From Kocuria sp. TGY1127_2 (lineage in GTDB: Bacteria > Actinomycetota > Actinomycetes > Actinomycetales > Micrococcaceae), in the NCBI RefSeq assembly GCF_013394385.1, contig NZ_AP022834.1, positions 1,426,001 to 1,490,000 of the forward strand: DNA of 64,000 nt, given 5' to 3'. Positions 47,053 to 55,716 of the stretch are shown here, piece by piece. The position numbers and the translations under genes were made by a program. The notes below the pieces were generated by a model, which was given only the letters and a program-made list of their open reading frames with translations, did no database searches and was not told the DNA's origin. The stretch's first letter is position 1. The number at the start of each line of letters is the position of its first letter.

Positions 47053-47098
47053 AAAAGGACCGGGGCAACACCTCACAAGGTGTTGCCCCGGTCCTTTT
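47053..47098. terminator. Bidirectional terminator between ppm1-type gene and rbpA
   Basis: A perfect 21-bp inverted repeat (47053-47073 with 47078-47098) around the loop CACA, with A-rich and T-rich ends so that it works in both directions. It lies between two convergent genes. Confidence 0.95.
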
Positions 47099-47141
47099 GC
47101 CTCGGGTCATCATTTCCCGACTCCGATAGGCGCGCTATCGA

Positions 47142-47495
47142 CTAGCTTTCCTGCTCCGCCGGAAGCTCGTGGCGTTCCCGGTAGTACTCGATGCGCTTCT
47201 GGAGCGTTTCTTCCAGCTCTTCCATCGAGCGGCGTTCGAGGAGCATGTCCCAGTGCGTGCGAACAGGCTTTTCGTTGCCGACCTCAGGCTTGGATCCGTC
47301 CATGAGAACGGCTTCCTTGCCCGATTTGGCGGTCCAGGTGGACGGAATCTCGGCCTCGGCGGCGAAGGTCACGAAAACCTGTTCGCCGTCCTCGGTACGG
47401 TATTCGACGCGCTGACGCGGGGCGGGCTGGACACCCTGCTCGGATTCCATGGACTGCGAGCCGAGGCGCATGCCTCGAAGGCTACGGTCACTCAT
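47142..47495 (-). CDS. rbpA: RNA polymerase-binding protein RbpA
   Basis: A 117-residue actinobacterial transcription factor that binds the sigma factor and RNA polymerase and stabilises open promoter complexes. Typical sequences are visible: RGMRLGSQSMESE, RVEYRTEDGEQVFVTFAAEAEIP and, at the C-terminus, RTHWDMLLERRSMEELEETL, the sigma-interacting helix. GAAGGAAT precedes the ATG. Confidence 0.95.
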   Translation of the reverse strand: MSDRSLRGMRLGSQSMESEQGVQPAPRQRVEYRTEDGEQVFVTFAAEAEIPSTWTAKSGKEAVLMDGSKPEVGNEKPVRTHWDMLLERRSMEELEETLQKRIEYYRERHELPAEQES

Positions 47496-47647
47496 TGATT
47501 TATTCCTTCCCAGGTGAAAGCGCGGTCACGACACATGATTCAGCGCCAACGCACTCACAATTATTCCCACCTATGTTCTCATCCTCAGTAGCCGGACTCG
47601 AAATCCGTCACCGCCGTTGGCGAGACTCGTCGAAGCCTGAAGCCCAC

Positions 47648-47686
47648 GGCGCCGCACCCACCCGGTTACGGTGTGCGTGCGGCGCC
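47648..47686. terminator. GC-rich hairpin downstream of the SPFH gene
   Basis: GGCGCCGCAC (47648-47657) pairs with GTGCGGCGCC (47677-47686) across 19 bases. It lies 40 bases beyond the SPFH stop. Without a T-run it is only a tentative terminator. Confidence 0.45.
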
Positions 47687-47725
47687 GCAAGAGTCAGGGA
47701 AGAGCCGCTAGGGGCTTGGTTCCTG

Positions 47726-48898
47726 CTACTTCTGACCGGGAATCCCGTAGGTGCGTCCGTTGTCGTTATTCTCACGCTCGGGTGATGGCTCATCTGCCTG
47801 CTCGGACAAATCCGAGTCAGGTTGAAGCGGTTCATCGGGATCGATGCTCGACGGAGGCATCTCGAATTCGTCGGGATCCACGCTGGTCTGATTGATATTG
47901 GGTTTGAGGTCCTCTTCAGTAACCTTCAGATCCGGCGTATCGACGATCGGGCCGTCATCGTCAGGAACATCCGGGGCGGGCTCTTCGTCCGCGGAATTCG
48001 GCGTGAATGGGTTCATGGGGTCGACACCTTGGCCGTCTCCAAAAGCCTTTCCGATTCCGCGCAATGCGTCACCGAGCTCGGTCGGCACGAACCACAGTTT
48101 GTTGGAATCGCCCTCGGCCAGTTTCGGCAGGGTTTGCAGATACTGATAGCTCAACAGCTTCTGCGTCGGATTTGCCTTGTGAATGGCGGAAAAGACCTTG
48201 TGGATGGCCTGAGCCTCGCCATCGGCACGCAAGATTGCCGCTTTCGCGTCGCCTTCGGCGGAAAGAATGGATGCCTGACGCTCGCCCTCGGCCGTGAGGA
48301 TTGACGACTGCTTGGCGCCTTCCGCCGTAAGAATCGCCGCACGGCGATCACGTTCGGCGCGCATCTGCTTTTCCATCGAGTCCTGGATCGACAGGGGCGG
48401 CTGGATCTCCTTGATGTCCACGCGTGATACCCGCAGACCCCAGCGGCCGGTCGTGCTGTCCAGAACACCCCTGAGTTCGGCGTTGATCTGGTCTCGCGAG
48501 GTCAGAGCTTCCTCGAGATTCAGCCCGCCGACGACATTGCGCAACGTTGCGCTCGTCAGCTCATCGACGGCGTGAATGTAGTTGGTGATCTCGTAGGTCG
48601 CTGCCCGAGGATCCGTGACCTGGAAGTACACGACGGTATCGATACCTACGACGAGGTTGTCCTCAGTGATGACGGACTGCGAGGGGAACGAGACGACTTG
48701 TTCGCGCAAGTCAATGAGCGGAAGGACGCGGTCAATGAAGGGGACCACGAAATGCAGCCCGGGGTTCAGGGTGGTCTGGTACTTTCCGAGTCTTTCGACG
48801 ATACCTGCCTTAGCCTGAGGGATGATGCGCACAGCCTTGAATAGCGCGATCACCACGAACAGGATCAGGAGTACCAGCACAACAATAAGTGCTGTCAT
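47726..48898 (-). CDS. SPFH/Band 7 (stomatin-like) membrane protein
   Basis: A 390-residue protein: one N-terminal transmembrane helix, an SPFH domain (about 25-190, KAGIVERLGKYQTTLNPGLHFVVPF) and a coiled coil made of four 11-residue repeats of the type AILTAEGAKQS (about 190-235). After LLSYQYLQTLPKLAEGDSNKLW comes an acidic, proline-rich tail of about 110 residues. Such proteins form large membrane scaffolds. The start is ATG 48898 because AAGGAAGG stands eight bases upstream; the longer frame from GTG 48907 is less likely. It is paired with an NfeD gene. Confidence 0.9.
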   Translation of the reverse strand: MTALIVVLVLLILFVVIALFKAVRIIPQAKAGIVERLGKYQTTLNPGLHFVVPFIDRVLPLIDLREQVVSFPSQSVITEDNLVVGIDTVVYFQVTDPRAATYEITNYIHAVDELTSATLRNVVGGLNLEEALTSRDQINAELRGVLDSTTGRWGLRVSRVDIKEIQPPLSIQDSMEKQMRAERDRRAAILTAEGAKQSSILTAEGERQASILSAEGDAKAAILRADGEAQAIHKVFSAIHKANPTQKLLSYQYLQTLPKLAEGDSNKLWFVPTELGDALRGIGKAFGDGQGVDPMNPFTPNSADEEPAPDVPDDDGPIVDTPDLKVTEEDLKPNINQTSVDPDEFEMPPSSIDPDEPLQPDSDLSEQADEPSPERENNDNGRTYGIPGQK

Positions 48899-48940
48899 TT
48901 TCTGCACCTTCCTTGGTGGTTCTTGGGTCGGATGGGCTTT

Positions 48941-49435
48941 CTAGGATTCTCGGTCGATACCGGGAGAGTCCGCTGCCTCGACCATGGCCGTGGCGCCAGC
49001 AATACTGCGTACAACGGCAAACGAGCCCGCGGGAATAGAACCCTCGTGGTTAACCATACGTGCTGTCCAATGGTCACCTTCGAGTCGAATCAGCCCCGAG
49101 GTATTGGAGATCGTCTCGAGAACCTCAACCCGCTGGCCCAGGAGCCGATCCACATTGCTCGAGCTCTGAGGCGCGTTGCGACCCAAACGTCGCACGATAA
49201 TGGGCCTCACGACGAAGATCAGCAGAACAGATGCCACAGCGAATACGACGACTTGAATCGTCCAGCTGTGTGTTATCAAAGCCGTGATCGTTGCGGCGAG
49301 ACTGCCGCCCGAAAGCATGAGGCAAAAGAAATCGAGAGACAGCATTTCGATCACTGCGAGCACGATGACGGCAATCAGCCACACCGCAAATGGATTTTCT
49401 GCGATCCAGGTCAGCACGAGTGAGATTCCTTCCAT
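48941..49435 (-). CDS. NfeD-family membrane protein
   Basis: A 164-residue protein with three or four transmembrane helices (about 12-80) and a C-terminal OB-fold domain (about 95-150, GQRVEVLETISNTSGLIRLEGDHW). It is the short NfeD form without a protease domain. NfeD and SPFH proteins are often encoded together and work together in membrane microdomains. Here the stop is 42 bases upstream of the SPFH start, so they form an operon. Confidence 0.88.
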   Translation of the reverse strand: MEGISLVLTWIAENPFAVWLIAVIVLAVIEMLSLDFFCLMLSGGSLAATITALITHSWTIQVVVFAVASVLLIFVVRPIIVRRLGRNAPQSSSNVDRLLGQRVEVLETISNTSGLIRLEGDHWTARMVNHEGSIPAGSFAVVRSIAGATAMVEAADSPGIDRES

Positions 49436-49596
49436 AGGTTGTATTCACCATGGTGCCCGCAAAGTTCTATAGGGCCAAGGAATCCACGGTCGGCTGAACA
49501 TACATATAACGCCGATAATCTACATTATGTAAAGTAAACGACTTGGCCGCTGCCCCGTCGTGGATTGCATGGCCGCTCCTCGACTAGATTCGAAGC

Positions 49597-50016
49597 ATGA
49601 CTCAGAATGCCAGCGTCAATCGCAATAATGCCTCAAGCCACCCTCGCATGCACAAGGCCCCGGTGTGGCTGTTCCTCGTGGCCGATATCGTCCTCGTCGT
49701 TGTCTTTGCGGCCATTGGCAGAAGCTCTCACGGTGAGAACCTCTCAGGCACGTTCTCCACAGCCTGGCCGTTTCTCGCGGGTGCAGTCATTGGCTGGCTG
49801 ATCGTCCGCGCTTGGCGAGCCCCTCAGGCGGTTTTCCCGACTGGTATTACGGTGTGGCTGGCCACGGTCATTGTGGGAATGGTCCTGAGGGCCATAGTCG
49901 GCGAAGGAACGCATTGGTCCTTTATCCTCGTTGCAACCATTGTCAACGCTGTATTTCTCATCGGCTACAGGTTGCTGGTGAAGCTTTTGACCAGAAGGGC
50001 GGCAACTCGCCACTAG
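49597..50016 (+). CDS. DUF3054 membrane protein
   Basis: A 139-residue integral membrane protein with four hydrophobic segments and the family sequence RSSHGENL after the first. The DUF3054 family has no known function. TAGATT (49585-49590) ends six bases before the ATG, consistent with leaderless transcription. Convergent with trpD. Confidence 0.8.
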   Translation: MTQNASVNRNNASSHPRMHKAPVWLFLVADIVLVVVFAAIGRSSHGENLSGTFSTAWPFLAGAVIGWLIVRAWRAPQAVFPTGITVWLATVIVGMVLRAIVGEGTHWSFILVATIVNAVFLIGYRLLVKLLTRRAATRH

Positions 50017-50042
50017 GAGTCCAAGAATAAGAGAACTCCCCC

Positions 50043-50083
50043 AAAAAAAACTCACGTAACTTTAACCTTTACTTTAGGGTTAA
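50043..50083 (-). terminator. Possible terminator of trpD
   Basis: On the minus strand, GGTTAA/TTAACC arms (50078-50083, 50062-50067) overlap the trpD stop and are followed about ten bases later by eight T (50050-50043). The stem is short and the run distant, so this is tentative. Confidence 0.4.
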
Positions 50084-51135
50084 CCCATGAGGAATTCAAT
50101 CCATTTGGTCAATACCTTCTGGGCACCCCCCGAGTCGATCGATTCCTGCGCACGACCTATTGCGTGATTAATTCGCTCGATCAGCGGTGAAGAAGTGTCG
50201 TCGGAGGCGGCCACCAGTCCGGCTGCGGCGTTCAGAACAACGGTGTCGCGAATTGGGCCGCCCTCCCCTGCTACAAGGCGGCGAATGACGTCTGCATTGA
50301 ATTCCGGATCCTTGCCAGTGATGTCCGCGAGGGTGTTGGAAGGCAGGTTGATATCTGCGACTTCGATGACACTCTCTTCCAGTGTTCCGTCATGGGCCTC
50401 CCACATCTGAGTGGGTCCGATCAGACTGAGCTCATCCAAATTCAACGGGCCGGTGAAAACGAGGGCGTGATTTCCGCGACGTGCGAAGACGTCCGCCATG
50501 AGAGGCGCTATGCGGGCACTTGATACGCCGATCACCGAGGAAACCACGCGTGCAGGGTTGGCGAGGGGGCCCAGATAGTTGAAGACGGTAGGGACTCCTA
50601 GAGTCCGGCGAATCGGACCTATGTATCGCATGGCTGGGTGGTACGTGTTGGCGAAGAGGAATGAAATGCCCACTTCGCCCACTGAGGCCTCAACCCGGTC
50701 GGCTGGTGCGTCAAGAGGCAGGCCTAGTCGCTCGAGGGCGTCAGCAGACCCTGTCGAGGAGGACGAAGCCCGGTTTCCGTGTTTGACCACCTTGACCCCG
50801 GCCCCCGCCATGACCAACGAAGCCATCGTGGAGATGTTCACCGTGTTGTGCTGATCCCCTCCGGTGCCGACGATGTCCACCGCTTCGCGAGGGCCGCTGT
50901 ATGGCTCTGCCATGTCGAGCATCTGCTCCGAGAGCCCGTGCAGCTCCTCGGCTGTCTCCCCCTTGGTGTGAAGACCCACCAGGAACGCAGCAACGTGAAC
51001 CGGATCTGCGGCCCCGCTCATCATCTCCCGCATGGCCCATGCGGCCTCATCGTAATTCAGGTCTTCGTGACGCTCGATCGCGTTGATGAGGCTCTTCCAG
51101 GTGGGCTGATTCGTGGGGTCTTGGGTGTTGCTCAT
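50080..51135 (-). CDS. trpD: Anthranilate phosphoribosyltransferase TrpD
   Basis: A 351-residue enzyme of tryptophan synthesis. PRPP-binding VGTGGDQHNTVNIST and the KHGNRASSS loop, plus the metal-binding region NLDELSLIGPT, are present. No other trp genes are close; instead it lies beside the cytochrome genes. The start ATG 51135 has TAGGGT (51147-51142) six bases upstream, a leaderless arrangement. Confidence 0.94.
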   Translation of the reverse strand: MSNTQDPTNQPTWKSLINAIERHEDLNYDEAAWAMREMMSGAADPVHVAAFLVGLHTKGETAEELHGLSEQMLDMAEPYSGPREAVDIVGTGGDQHNTVNISTMASLVMAGAGVKVVKHGNRASSSSTGSADALERLGLPLDAPADRVEASVGEVGISFLFANTYHPAMRYIGPIRRTLGVPTVFNYLGPLANPARVVSSVIGVSSARIAPLMADVFARRGNHALVFTGPLNLDELSLIGPTQMWEAHDGTLEESVIEVADINLPSNTLADITGKDPEFNADVIRRLVAGEGGPIRDTVVLNAAAGLVAASDDTSSPLIERINHAIGRAQESIDSGGAQKVLTKWIEFLMG

Positions 51136-51147
51136 AGGGCAACCCTA
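51136..51147 (-). promoter_or_regulatory. Possible leaderless promoter of trpD
   Basis: TAGGGT (51147-51142 on the minus strand), six bases, then ATG 51135. No ribosome-binding site is present. Confidence 0.45.
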
Positions 51148-51351
51148 AGCGATAAAACCCTCCCCCCTGTGACCCCTAGACCCGGAACCTGACTACAAGC
51201 TGTGAATAGCCTGGGGGGATAATTGTGGTGATCGTCCCACCATTACGTGACTTTAAAAGCCAAGAAGTCCTATCTGCCCTGGAAAACCGCGGATGAGCGG
51301 GGTTTTGTGGATCGTCTCGTGACACGCCGGGAGCCTCAGAGGGCGTTGCTG

Positions 51352-51388
51352 TTGGTTCGGCGAGAGTTTTACAGACATAATGTCTATG
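51352..51388 (+). promoter_or_regulatory. Promoter of the ctaE-qcrCAB operon with leaderless start
   Basis: TTGGTT (51352-51357), an 18-base spacer and CATAAT (51376-51381) form a plausible promoter. The GTG start codon begins seven bases after the -10, so the mRNA would begin at the start codon. CATAAT is contained in a near-perfect palindrome AGACAT-A-ATGTCT (51373-51385) where a regulator could bind. Confidence 0.55.
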
Positions 51389-52026
51389 TGACAACTGCAA
51401 CCCATACTCCCAGTAAGTCGGCACAACCGACGCTCAATCGTCCCAACATCGTGTCCGTAGGCACGGTGGTCTGGTTGGCGAGTGAGCTGATGTTCTTTGC
51501 CGGACTGTTCGCCATGTACTTCACCCTGCGCGCCACAGCGCCTGACGTGTGGGCGGAAAACACTCATCATCTCGAAGTGCCATTGGCTCTGGCGAACACA
51601 ATTGTGCTCGTCCTGAGTTCAGTGACCTGCCAGTTCGGCGTATTCAAGGCCGAGCAGCTCAAGGCCCGCCGCACCGGCTCCATCTGGCAGGTCGGCAAAT
51701 GGGGCATGACCGAGTGGTTCCTGCTGACCTTCGTCATGGGCGCTGTTTTCGTCAGCGTCCAGGCAATGGAGTACGCGACCCTCGTCTCAGAAGGCGTGTC
51801 CATCGCGGCGAGTGCCTACGGTTCAGCGTTCTACATCACGACGGGCTTCCACGCCCTGCACGTGACCGCTGGCCTGATTGCATTCCTGTTCATTATCGGA
51901 CGCGCGTACGTCGCAAAACGATTCGGCCACTATGAGGCGACTTCTGCAATCGTGGTGTCTTACTACTGGCACTTCGTCGATGTCGTCTGGATTGTGCTGT
52001 TCATCGTTGTTTACTTCGTGAAGTAG
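51388..52026 (+). CDS. ctaE: Cytochrome c oxidase subunit III (CtaE)
   Basis: A 212-residue membrane protein with five transmembrane helices of haem-copper oxidase subunit III. Typical motifs are [14 protein letters not shown], the Glu-rich region around [13 protein letters not shown], and [17 protein letters not shown] 51388 is the start because the conserved N-terminus begins there and a -10 precedes it. It leads the qcrCAB genes, the usual actinobacterial arrangement. Confidence 0.93.
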   Translation: MTTATHTPSKSAQPTLNRPNIVSVGTVVWLASELMFFAGLFAMYFTLRATAPDVWAENTHHLEVPLALANTIVLVLSSVTCQFGVFKAEQLKARRTGSIWQVGKWGMTEWFLLTFVMGAVFVSVQAMEYATLVSEGVSIAASAYGSAFYITTGFHALHVTAGLIAFLFIIGRAYVAKRFGHYEATSAIVVSYYWHFVDVVWIVLFIVVYFVK

Positions 52027-52081
52027 ACACGAGGATCGCCGGCCCACACATCAATCACACACAGACAAAGGAACTCTTGAC

Positions 52082-52876
52082 GTGAAGGCACTTTCCCAGA
52101 AGCGGCGTCATCCGCTGGCGGCCATCATTCTTTTGGCTGTCGCCCTCGTCCTGACTGGCGGCCTCTATGCAGTTGCCTCCGCCACCAATCAGGCCAAGGC
52201 CGACTCCAATCAGAGCTATACGGCCGATGACATCGCCGCTGGACAGAAGCTGTTCCAGTCGAACTGCGCTACCTGTCACGGAACTAATGCCGAGGGAACC
52301 GAGAACGGACCCTCGTTGGTCGGCGTCGGCGCAGCCGCAGTCGACTTCCAGGTCGGCACCGGCCGTATGCCCATGCAGATGCAGGGGACTCAGGCTCAAC
52401 TCAAGCCCGGCCAGTTCAACGAAGACCAGACCAAGCAGCTTTCTTCCTACGTCGCCTCGCTCGGCGCTGGCCCCGGTGTCCCCGATGAGGAGTCACTGGA
52501 CACCAGCAAGGGTGATGCCGCGAATGGCGCCAAGGTGTTCCTCGCCAACTGTGCAATGTGCCACAACGCAGCCGGTTCGGGCGGTGCGTTGACGCGGGGC
52601 AAATTCGCCCCGACTCTCATGGGTGTTTCAGAGCAGCACATTTATGAGGCCATGGAGACCGGCCCGCAGAACATGCCTGTCTTCAACGATGCCAACATCA
52701 CCCCCGATGAAAAGCGAGATGTCATCACCTATCTGAAGGCGCAGGACACCAACGGCTCCCCCGGTGGGTTGGCCCTTGGCTCCCTCGGACCGGTTTCAGA
52801 GGGGTTGTTCATCTGGACCATCGGCTTGGGCCTTGTCATCGGTTTCACCGTTTGGCTGACCTCGCGGTCCGCGTAA
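52082..52876 (+). CDS. qcrC: Cytochrome bc1 complex dihaem cytochrome c subunit QcrC
   Basis: A 264-residue protein with an N-terminal transmembrane helix, two cytochrome c domains with haem motifs CATCH and CAMCH, and a C-terminal membrane helix (EGLFIWTIGLGLVIGF). The two haems allow direct electron transfer from bcc to aa3 within a supercomplex, so no soluble cytochrome c is needed. Methionine ligands may lie at GRMPMQM and NMPVF. The start is GTG 52082. Confidence 0.95.
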   Translation: MKALSQKRRHPLAAIILLAVALVLTGGLYAVASATNQAKADSNQSYTADDIAAGQKLFQSNCATCHGTNAEGTENGPSLVGVGAAAVDFQVGTGRMPMQMQGTQAQLKPGQFNEDQTKQLSSYVASLGAGPGVPDEESLDTSKGDAANGAKVFLANCAMCHNAAGSGGALTRGKFAPTLMGVSEQHIYEAMETGPQNMPVFNDANITPDEKRDVITYLKAQDTNGSPGGLALGSLGPVSEGLFIWTIGLGLVIGFTVWLTSRSA

Positions 52877-52934
52877 GCTCGCTCGAGCATCACACACCTA
52901 CCAGCAGCTCGTACCAAGGAAGTTAGAGGATCAC

Positions 52935-54026
52935 ATGGGCAACCATCGTGACGGAGCACCGGAGCGTTCCGGCGCCGTTGCTACCTCAGGAGACCAGAAC
53001 CAGGAACAGTTCCCGGATCCGGGTCTACCGCATCACGAACCGCGTCTGACCGACCTGGATCCCAAGCGCGCGAAGCGTGCTGAGCACCAGGTTTCCTGGC
53101 TCTTCGTTCTCTCCATCGTCGGAGCGTTCGTGTTCTGGATCGGATTTTTCGCGATCAAGGCCAGCGGCGACATGTACAACGTCAATAACCCGGACCCGAC
53201 CAGCAATCTGCGTCTGCAGAATCTGTTGCTCGGATTGGGTATTGCCTGCACGATGTTCGGCATCGGTATCGGGATCGTTCAGTGGGCCAGAACTCTGATG
53301 CCCGACCACGAGATGGTCGAGATGCGTCACGAGATCAGCTCGGAGGATTCCCGGGCGGAGGCCCAAGAGATCGTCGAGACCATCATCGACGAGTCCGGGA
53401 TCAAGCGTCGTCCCTTGCTTCGCAACACGATGATCGGGGCGATCATTCTTGCGCCGCTCACCTTCATCACCTTGTTCCGCGAGTTGGGTCCGATCGATAC
53501 GAAGGTTCTCTCGCACACGCTTTGGGACAAAGGTATTCGTCTGGTGCGTGACCCGTCCGGGACGCCTATCAAGGCAGCGGACGTCACGATGGGTTCTGCG
53601 TACCACGTTCTGCCGGAGAATATCTTGGACATCTCTCACGAGGACGGGTACCTCGAGGAGAAGGCCAAGGCCGTGGTCCTGTTGATGCGTATGGATCCCG
53701 AAGAACTGCACGTTTCAAAGGATCGCGAAGACTGGAACGTCGACGGCATCATTGCTTATTCCAAGGTCTGCACCCACGTTGGTTGCCCCATTGCTCTCTA
53801 CGAGCAGCGCACCCATCACCTGCTGTGCCCTTGTCACCAGTCCACGTTTGATGCCGCCAACGAATGCGCCGTCGTGTTCGGTCCCGCAGCACACGCGCTG
53901 CCCCAGTTGCCGATTACGGTCGATTCAGAGGGCTACCTCGTGGCCCGCAGCGATTTCCACGAGCCGGTCGGTCCGGCTTACTGGGAACGCGGCAAGCAGA
54001 AGCAAGAGATGGCGAGTGAGGCCTAA
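52935..54026 (+). CDS. qcrA: Cytochrome bc1 complex Rieske iron-sulfur subunit QcrA
   Basis: A 363-residue protein. Three transmembrane helices in the N-terminal part (actinobacterial feature) precede the Rieske domain, with the 2Fe-2S ligands in CTHVGCP and CPCHQS. The N-terminus lists many prolines and acidic residues before the first helix. It passes electrons from menaquinol to QcrC. qcrB starts two bases after the stop. Confidence 0.95.
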   Translation: MGNHRDGAPERSGAVATSGDQNQEQFPDPGLPHHEPRLTDLDPKRAKRAEHQVSWLFVLSIVGAFVFWIGFFAIKASGDMYNVNNPDPTSNLRLQNLLLGLGIACTMFGIGIGIVQWARTLMPDHEMVEMRHEISSEDSRAEAQEIVETIIDESGIKRRPLLRNTMIGAIILAPLTFITLFRELGPIDTKVLSHTLWDKGIRLVRDPSGTPIKAADVTMGSAYHVLPENILDISHEDGYLEEKAKAVVLLMRMDPEELHVSKDREDWNVDGIIAYSKVCTHVGCPIALYEQRTHHLLCPCHQSTFDAANECAVVFGPAAHALPQLPITVDSEGYLVARSDFHEPVGPAYWERGKQKQEMASEA

Positions 54027-54028
54027 AC

Positions 54029-55657
54029 ATGTCTAATGCTGTAAACGAATACCAGGCCTCGACAACGCCGGGGCGTATCGCTAATTTTGTCGACACCCGC
54101 GTCGGTCTTTCCGGAATAGTCCGTGAATTCGGCCGGAAGATCTTCCCGGACCACTGGACGTTCATGTTCGGCGAGGTCGCTCTTTATAGCCTCGTCATTC
54201 TTATCCTTTCCGGCACGTATCTGACGTTTTTCTTCGACCCGTCCATGACCTCCAAGGTCTACGACGGCAGCTATGTGCCGATGAAGGGCGTCGAGATGTC
54301 GGCTGCCTACGCATCCACGCTGCACATCTCTTTCGATATCCGCGGTGGCCTATTTATGCGCCAGGTCCATCACTGGGCCGCGCTGATGTTCGTCGTGGCA
54401 ATCGCCGTGCACATGATGCGTGTGTTCTTTACCGGCGCGTTCCGGCGTCCGCGTGAGCTCAACTGGGTCGTCGGTGGGATGCTCTTCGTCCTCTCCATGG
54501 CGGCAGGCTTCACCGGCTATTCGCTTCCCGACGACGTTCTTTCGGGCAACGGCCTGAGGATTATCGACGGGGTGATGAAAGCCATCCCCTTGGTCGGTAC
54601 GCACCTCTCCCTCTTCTTCTTCGGTGGAGAGTTCCCGGGACATGCTGTCATTGGACGCTTGTACACCCTGCACATCATGATCATCCCGGCATTGATCTTG
54701 TTGACGGTTGCGATCCACTTGTTCATGGTCGTCGTCCACAAACATACGCAGTACCCCGGCCCGGGACGCACCGAGAAGAACGTTGTCGGTTTCCCCGTGG
54801 GGCCGGTCTACGCTGCCAAAGCAGGCGGCTTCTTCTTCATCGTCTTCGGCATCATTGCGATCATGGCCGGCACGGTCACGATCAACGCGATCTGGAACTA
54901 CGGCCCCTATGATCCCTCCCCTGTGCAGGCTGGTACCCAGCCTGACTGGTACATCGGCTGGGTCGATGGCGCGCTTCGCCTGATGCCTGGGGCATGGCCC
55001 TGGCATTGGCAGGTGCAAGCCGGTGGAACTTGGGTCCTGGCCGTCCTCCTTCCCATGGTCCCCGCTGCGATCTTGCTCGGATTGTTCTTCACCTGGCCCT
55101 GGCTTGAACGCTGGGTCACCAAGGACAATCGCGAACACCACATTCTGGATCGCCCGCGTAACGCTCCGTTCCGTACCGGCGCCGGGGCCGCAGGCGTGAC
55201 TTGGTATTCCATCATGATGATGGCCGCCAGCTCGGACTTGATTGCGACCCACTTCCATGTGGCTCTCAATGACGTGGCATACGTACTCCGTTTCTTCTTC
55301 TTCTTTGGTCCGTTCATCGCATTCGAGATAACGCGACGAATCTGCTTGGCCTTGCAACGGAAGGACCGGGAACTCGTACTCCACGGCATCGAGACCGGAC
55401 GTGTTGTCCAGTTGCCTCACGGTGAATTCATTGAGGTTCACGAACCCCTCAATGAATACGACCGGTATCGCCTCGTCAACTTCAACGCGCCCCAGGTTCA
55501 GCCTGCTGAGCCGAATAAGAAGGGCAAGGTTACCGGAAGCGAGAAGATTCGTGGCCGGATTTCCCGCCTATTCTTCGAGGACCGGGTTGCCCCGGTCTCG
55601 CCGGCAGAGCTGGAGGCAGCGCATGAGCACCACGAGTTGGAATCTGGTGACCACTAA
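54029..55657 (+). CDS. qcrB: Cytochrome bc1 complex cytochrome b subunit QcrB
   Basis: A 542-residue membrane protein with about eight or nine helices. Haem-ligand histidines lie in QVHHWAALMFVVAIAVH and in the HIMIIPALILLTVAIHLF helix. It oxidises menaquinol. The C-terminal tail (about 110 residues) is cytoplasmic and charged. A strong terminator follows, ending the ctaE-qcrCAB operon. Confidence 0.95.
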   Translation: MSNAVNEYQASTTPGRIANFVDTRVGLSGIVREFGRKIFPDHWTFMFGEVALYSLVILILSGTYLTFFFDPSMTSKVYDGSYVPMKGVEMSAAYASTLHISFDIRGGLFMRQVHHWAALMFVVAIAVHMMRVFFTGAFRRPRELNWVVGGMLFVLSMAAGFTGYSLPDDVLSGNGLRIIDGVMKAIPLVGTHLSLFFFGGEFPGHAVIGRLYTLHIMIIPALILLTVAIHLFMVVVHKHTQYPGPGRTEKNVVGFPVGPVYAAKAGGFFFIVFGIIAIMAGTVTINAIWNYGPYDPSPVQAGTQPDWYIGWVDGALRLMPGAWPWHWQVQAGGTWVLAVLLPMVPAAILLGLFFTWPWLERWVTKDNREHHILDRPRNAPFRTGAGAAGVTWYSIMMMAASSDLIATHFHVALNDVAYVLRFFFFFGPFIAFEITRRICLALQRKDRELVLHGIETGRVVQLPHGEFIEVHEPLNEYDRYRLVNFNAPQVQPAEPNKKGKVTGSEKIRGRISRLFFEDRVAPVSPAELEAAHEHHELESGDH

Positions 55658-55677
55658 GCCGGTCTGTCACTGACCTG

Positions 55678-55716
55678 AAACCCCCGGCCCTCGATTGTGA
55701 GGGCCGGGGGTTTTCT
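55678..55716 (+). terminator. Terminator of the ctaE-qcrCAB operon
   Basis: Perfect 15-bp stem (55678-55692 with 55699-55713), 6-base loop GATTGT, then a T-run. Confidence 0.95.

Noticed and set aside
47545-47570. Possible sigma-R-type promoter (GGGAAT) upstream of rbpA
   Set aside because: Streptomyces rbpA has such a promoter, but here the GTT element is 12 bases away instead of 18-19, and the 18-base position reads GCT.
54350-55441. 363-codon minus-strand frame
   Set aside because: Antisense to qcrB; the translation is a low-complexity mix of His, Asp, Glu and Arg.
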